From CAKZYD01 sp039814715 (GTDB lineage: Bacteria > Pseudomonadota > Alphaproteobacteria > Sphingomonadales > CAKZYD01): a DNA stretch of 26,670 bases. Shown here one piece after another: positions 23,534 to 26,670 of the stretch. The notes under the pieces were generated by a model. It made no database searches. It was given only the letters and a program-made list of their open reading frames with translations, and had not been told where the DNA came from. The stretch's first letter is position 1; every line of letters begins with the position of its first letter. The translations under genes were made by a program, and so were the position numbers. Location of the stretch: assembly GCA_039814715.1 (NCBI GenBank), contig JBCCAR010000043.1, positions 1 to 26,670 of the forward strand, in the 5' to 3' direction.

Positions 23534-25906
23534 ATGAAAATAGCAATTGCTGGCGGTGGCCCTGGGGGCATGTATTTCGCGCTGCTGACGAAGAAGGCGC
23601 GCCCTGATTGGCATATTGAGATTTTCGAACAAAACCGGGCCGATGATACCTTCGGCTTTGGCGTCGTCTTTTCTGATGAAACGCTGGATGAATTCCTTGG
23701 ACGCGACCCGGAAAGCTATGACGCGATCCGCGACAGCTTCGCGTATTGGGATGACATTATTATTGATTATAAAGGCGAAGAAATTCGCTGCGCAGGCAAT
23801 GGCTTTGCCGGCTGTTCACGCCAAACGCTCTTGACGCTTTTGCAAAACCGCTGCCAAGAACTTGGCATTGTCATGCACTTTGAATCGCCAGTGTCTGGCA
23901 TTGAGCAATTCGAAGGCTACGACATCATCCTCGCCAGTGATGGCGTCAACTCGCCTATCCGCGAAGCCCATAAGGATAAGTTCAAGCCCACTGTCACTAT
24001 GAAGGACAATAAATTTGTCTGGCTTGGCTCCAAGCGCCCGCTTGAAGCGTTTACATACTTCTTCAAAGAACTCGATGAAGGGGTAATCTGCGCGCACACC
24101 TATCAATATGAGCCCGGCATGTCGACGTGGGTCATCGAAATGGGGCCTGAGACATGGGACAAGCTTGGCTTTGAAGGCATGGGCGAACAAGAAACGGCCG
24201 ATTATCTAGAAAAGATATTTGCGCGCGAGCTTGACGGCTATTCGTTCATCACCAATCGGTCTCTGTGGCGTAATTTCCCGCGGATCTATTGCGAAAATTG
24301 GTGGTTTGATAACGTTGCTATTTTGGGCGACGCGAAAGCCAGTGCGCATTTCTCCATTGGCTCTGGCACCAAGCTGGCGATGGAATGCGCGATCGGCCTG
24401 CATGACGCAGTGATGAAGCACTGTGACGCAAATCCAACGCGTCATCAGGTGCAAGATGCGTTCCGCGACTATCATGAAGAGCGCAAGACCCCGGTCCAGA
24501 TCATTCAGCACAATGCCGATGTGTCACTGGCCTGGTTTGAGCACATGGAGCGCAATACAGACATGTTGCCCATGGAATTCGCCATGGTCGTCATGTGCCG
24601 TGCTAAATCCGTTACCTGGGATAATCTCATCTTGCGCGATGAGAGCTTTATCGAGCGCTTTGAGGAGGAATGGTATCCAGCCTACGAACAGTGCGAAGGC
24701 TTTGACCTGAAAGGCGCAAAGCCGACACCGATGTTTACGCCCATTAAGCTGCGCGAAATGGAAGTGAAGAACCGCGTCGTGTTCTCCCCGATGGCGCAAT
24801 ATAGCGCTGTCGATGGCTGCATGACCGAATGGCATAAGGTGCACTATTCCACCCGCGCGATCGGCGGGGCAGGGATCGTGTATTATGAGATGACCTGCGT
24901 ATCGCCCGATGCGCGCATTACCCTTGGTTGCCCGGGGCTCTATAATGATGAGCAGGAAGCCAAGATGAAGGAAATTAACGACTTCATCCACGAGAATTCG
25001 GTTTCCAAGGTGTGCGTACAGCTCGGCCATGCAGGGCGGAAAGCCTCGACCCAGCTTGGCTGGGAAAAGATTGATCGTCCTATTGTCAACGAAGACGATA
25101 ATTGGCCAATCTTTGCGCCAAGCCCGCTCCCATACATCGAAGGCGTTAGCCAGGTCCCCATCCCCATGGACCGGGCTAAGATGGATGACGTGAAAGCTGA
25201 CTTTGTGCAGGCTGTGGAACGTGCGGAGCGGTCCGGCGCCGACATGATCGAGTTGCACTGCGCCCATGGGTACCTGCTGGGCAGCTTCCTCTCCCCGCTC
25301 ACCAATCAGCGAGAGGATGAGTATGGTGGCTCCATTGAGAACCGAATGCGCTATCCGCTTGAAGTGTTCAAAGCGATGCGGGCTGTCTGGCCAGATCATA
25401 AACCCATGGCGATCCGCATTTCCGCCAGTGATTGGGCGCCAGGCGGTATTAGCGAAGAAGACGTGCTGACCATCGCGCAGACTTTCTCCGACGCTGGCTG
25501 CGACCTTGTTGACACGTCCTCAGGCCAAACGGTCTCTTATGAAAAGCCCGTTTACGGACGCATGTTCCAAGTCCCGTTTGCAGAAGCTATTCGCAACGTC
25601 ACCGGCGTGCGTACCATGGCCGTTGGCGCGGTCACCGAGCCAAGCCAAGTCAACACCATCGTCGCTTGCCGCCGCGCTGACCTCGTGGCCGTTGCCCGGC
25701 CGCACATGTTCAACCCCTATTTCGTGCAGCAAGCCGCCGCTTGGTATAATGCGCCAGTGGAATTCTGGCAGCCGCAATATATGGCCGGCAAATTCCAAGC
25801 CTACCGCGAAAGCGCCAAGACGCGCGAAAAGCAGCTGGAGCTCCAAAAGAAAGCCAAGCCCAGCCGCCACGCCGTAGAAGAACCGCTTAAACACGCGGCG
25901 GAGTGA
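23534..25906 (+). CDS. Fused flavin monooxygenase / OYE-like reductase (aryl-CoA type)
   Basis: A 790-residue fusion. The N-terminal half (about 1-390) is a class A FAD monooxygenase: IAIAGGGPGGMYFALL dinucleotide motif at the start, ILASDGVNSPIR, and GDAKASAHFSIGSGTKLAMECA. The C-terminal half (about 397-755) is an Old Yellow Enzyme-type FMN reductase: TPIKLREMEVKNRVVFSPM, QLGHAGRKAS, HCAHGYLLGSFLSP and DEYGGSIENR. This architecture matches proteins named bifunctional salicylyl-CoA 5-hydroxylase/oxidoreductase and the 2-aminobenzoyl-CoA monooxygenase/reductase, which hydroxylate and then reduce an aromatic CoA ester. ATG 23534 follows AAGGGAG; an in-frame start at 23501 lies inside the promoter. 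No CoA ligase or ring-degradation gene is adjacent, so the substrate is inferred from family only. Confidence 0.92.
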   Translation: MKIAIAGGGPGGMYFALLTKKARPDWHIEIFEQNRADDTFGFGVVFSDETLDEFLGRDPESYDAIRDSFAYWDDIIIDYKGEEIRCAGNGFAGCSRQTLLTLLQNRCQELGIVMHFESPVSGIEQFEGYDIILASDGVNSPIREAHKDKFKPTVTMKDNKFVWLGSKRPLEAFTYFFKELDEGVICAHTYQYEPGMSTWVIEMGPETWDKLGFEGMGEQETADYLEKIFARELDGYSFITNRSLWRNFPRIYCENWWFDNVAILGDAKASAHFSIGSGTKLAMECAIGLHDAVMKHCDANPTRHQVQDAFRDYHEERKTPVQIIQHNADVSLAWFEHMERNTDMLPMEFAMVVMCRAKSVTWDNLILRDESFIERFEEEWYPAYEQCEGFDLKGAKPTPMFTPIKLREMEVKNRVVFSPMAQYSAVDGCMTEWHKVHYSTRAIGGAGIVYYEMTCVSPDARITLGCPGLYNDEQEAKMKEINDFIHENSVSKVCVQLGHAGRKASTQLGWEKIDRPIVNEDDNWPIFAPSPLPYIEGVSQVPIPMDRAKMDDVKADFVQAVERAERSGADMIELHCAHGYLLGSFLSPLTNQREDEYGGSIENRMRYPLEVFKAMRAVWPDHKPMAIRISASDWAPGGISEEDVLTIAQTFSDAGCDLVDTSSGQTVSYEKPVYGRMFQVPFAEAIRNVTGVRTMAVGAVTEPSQVNTIVACRRADLVAVARPHMFNPYFVQQAAAWYNAPVEFWQPQYMAGKFQAYRESAKTREKQLELQKKAKPSRHAVEEPLKHAAE

Positions 25907-25994
25907 TTGCTTAGCCATTTGTTTTTTGTGACGGGTTTGAGCCCATTTCCGCCAAGTAGTAAGATAGCTGAGTAGTGATTGGTCATGTAGGAAA

Positions 25995-26336
25995 GTGCTG
26001 CCTTTGCAAGCTCGTATTCGACTGATCCTTGAAACCGAACGGGGGAAAAACGCTCGCTCCATTTGTGCAAAGTTAAACCAAGTTATTGTGGCCAGTGATC
26101 CAGGGCTATCTCGATATTACAAAGGCGGCACTTCAGCGGTATTCTCACGAGATGTTGTAGCTTTCGAATGGCCCGAAGTGATCATGGAAATACTTCAACT
26201 CACCCAAGCTTTTGGTCGTAGTTGGACCGTGACTGGTGATATAGACAATGAACTGTCGTTGGTGACTACAGAGTTTTCGCTGGCAGGAATAACCTGGGCG
26301 GAAGTCTCGATTGTTAAAACGAATTTGCGGGGATGA
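25995..26336 (+). CDS. Hypothetical protein
   Basis: A 113-residue frame with no family I recognise. It is mixed in character, with a basic N-terminal third and a more acidic, hydrophobic C-terminal part; no signal peptide or membrane helix is visible. The frame opens at GTG directly next to AGGAAA, which is too close for good initiation; TTG at 26004 is a possible alternative. Base composition looks more AT-rich than in the metabolic genes, and an IS30-like remnant follows, so it may belong to transferred DNA. It may also be a chance frame. Confidence 0.4.
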   Translation: MLPLQARIRLILETERGKNARSICAKLNQVIVASDPGLSRYYKGGTSAVFSRDVVAFEWPEVIMEILQLTQAFGRSWTVTGDIDNELSLVTTEFSLAGITWAEVSIVKTNLRG

Positions 26337-26529
26337 ATGTCCGCAAGGTCCCATCATTGCCAGTGATGTAGAAAAAGCCCAGAGCGGACCTTAAATATGA
26401 CCAGATAACACAATAGGTAGTCCTTTGTGAATAAGGGCATTTTCAGGGGCCCTGTGTCATTTGTGGCTGCAACATGTTCCACAGAATCTGGACCAAAAGC
26501 GCTTTGAGCCATGCTGCGATACGCTTGAA
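26337..26529. other. Gap before IS-like end, no feature seen
   Basis: I see no gene, strong hairpin or repeat here. The sequence is fairly AT-rich and separates the orphan ORF from the probable outer end of the IS30-like element. Confidence 0.5.
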
Positions 26530-26670
26530 GTCTGAGGACTCAACGCGAAGTGCAAATCGTTCTGTGAGCCTATAAGCGTCTTCTCGGTATTTCCAATATC
26601 TTCTGCTCGAATACCTCTGCGGGTGTCTGATAGCGCAAACACTTTCGGGGTGTGGTGTTGAGGCGCTGAC
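26530..26670 (-). mobile_element. IS30-like element end, cut by window edge
   Basis: The 3' end of a transposase gene is followed by a short tail whose last part, about 26530-26557 (TTTGCACTTCGCGTTGAGTC on the minus strand), looks like the terminal inverted repeat seen next to IS30-family transposase genes. The element continues beyond the window, so its other end, target duplication and intactness cannot be judged. The outer boundary is approximate. Confidence 0.55.
26570..26670 (-). CDS. IS30-family transposase, C-terminal fragment
   Basis: The last 32 codons of a frame entering from the right edge. The peptide contains RLNTTPRKCLRYQTPAEVF, closely matching the C-terminal LN-x-RPRK-x-LG-x-TPAE-x-F motif of IS30-family integrase-core transposases, and ends at TAG. 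It is partial because of the window edge, so whether the gene is intact is unknown. In the motif the usual Gly is Arg (LRY), which may reflect divergence. Confidence 0.8.
   Translation of the reverse strand, partial: QRLNTTPRKCLRYQTPAEVFEQKILEIPRRRL

Noticed and set aside
24524..25399. Long open frame antisense to the OYE half of the fused flavoprotein
   Set aside because: No family features; it lies wholly opposite a well-supported gene, as expected in GC-rich DNA.

Overview
The window looks like chromosomal DNA from an alphaproteobacterium, possibly a marine or aquatic aerobe. The evidence is moderate GC, a complete ccoNOQP-ccoGHIS locus behind a perfect FNR/FixK-type palindrome, an orphan cysD, a DUF1800/DUF1501 pair, a PEP-CTERM protein and a palindromic repeat of a type common in this class. 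I cannot assign a genus.

Layout. Positions 1-130 hold a two-hairpin inverted repeat. A minus-strand metallophosphoesterase (192-998) diverges from a small hypothetical ORF (1136-1477) and the cbb3 oxidase locus (1474-9293): structural genes ccoN, O, Q, P and maturation genes ccoG, H, I, S, tightly packed with several 4-nt overlaps. ccoQ and ccoS are too short for ordinary ORF calling and were found by reading the junctions. The FNR/FixK-type box at 1061-1074 implies induction at low oxygen.

From 9447 to 12638 is an aldoxime-nitrile module: an AraC-type regulator diverging from a nitrilase and a haem-type aldoxime dehydratase. Together the enzymes would turn an aldoxime into a nitrile and then a carboxylic acid. 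Positions 12732-15677 carry single metabolic genes: a HAD phosphatase, a VOC protein, a flavin reductase and cysD without cysN. A DUF1800/DUF1501 pair (15890-18379) ends at a strong terminator shared with a convergent outer-membrane barrel gene (18438-19253).

Positions 19254-19593 contain no gene but hold two adjacent hairpins. A minus-strand set of three overlapping genes of unknown role follows (19594-22443): a membrane protein with a long soluble domain, a solute-binding-like periplasmic protein without a transporter, and a membrane protein with two similar halves. Divergent from it, a PEP-CTERM exported protein (22640-23368) has a near-consensus sigma-54 promoter. Next is a large fused flavoprotein (23534-25906), a monooxygenase joined to an Old Yellow Enzyme-like reductase, of the salicylyl-CoA 5-hydroxylase / 2-aminobenzoyl-CoA monooxygenase-reductase type. 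A 20-bp near-perfect palindrome fills the -35/-10 spacer of its probable promoter. The right edge holds an orphan ORF and the end of an IS30-like transposase, suggesting an accessory junction.

The least ordinary items are the sigma-54/PEP-CTERM unit, the fused flavoprotein with its palindromic promoter, the unexplained three-gene set and the hairpin pair beside it. I found no CRISPR array, tRNA, rRNA or recognisable defence system.
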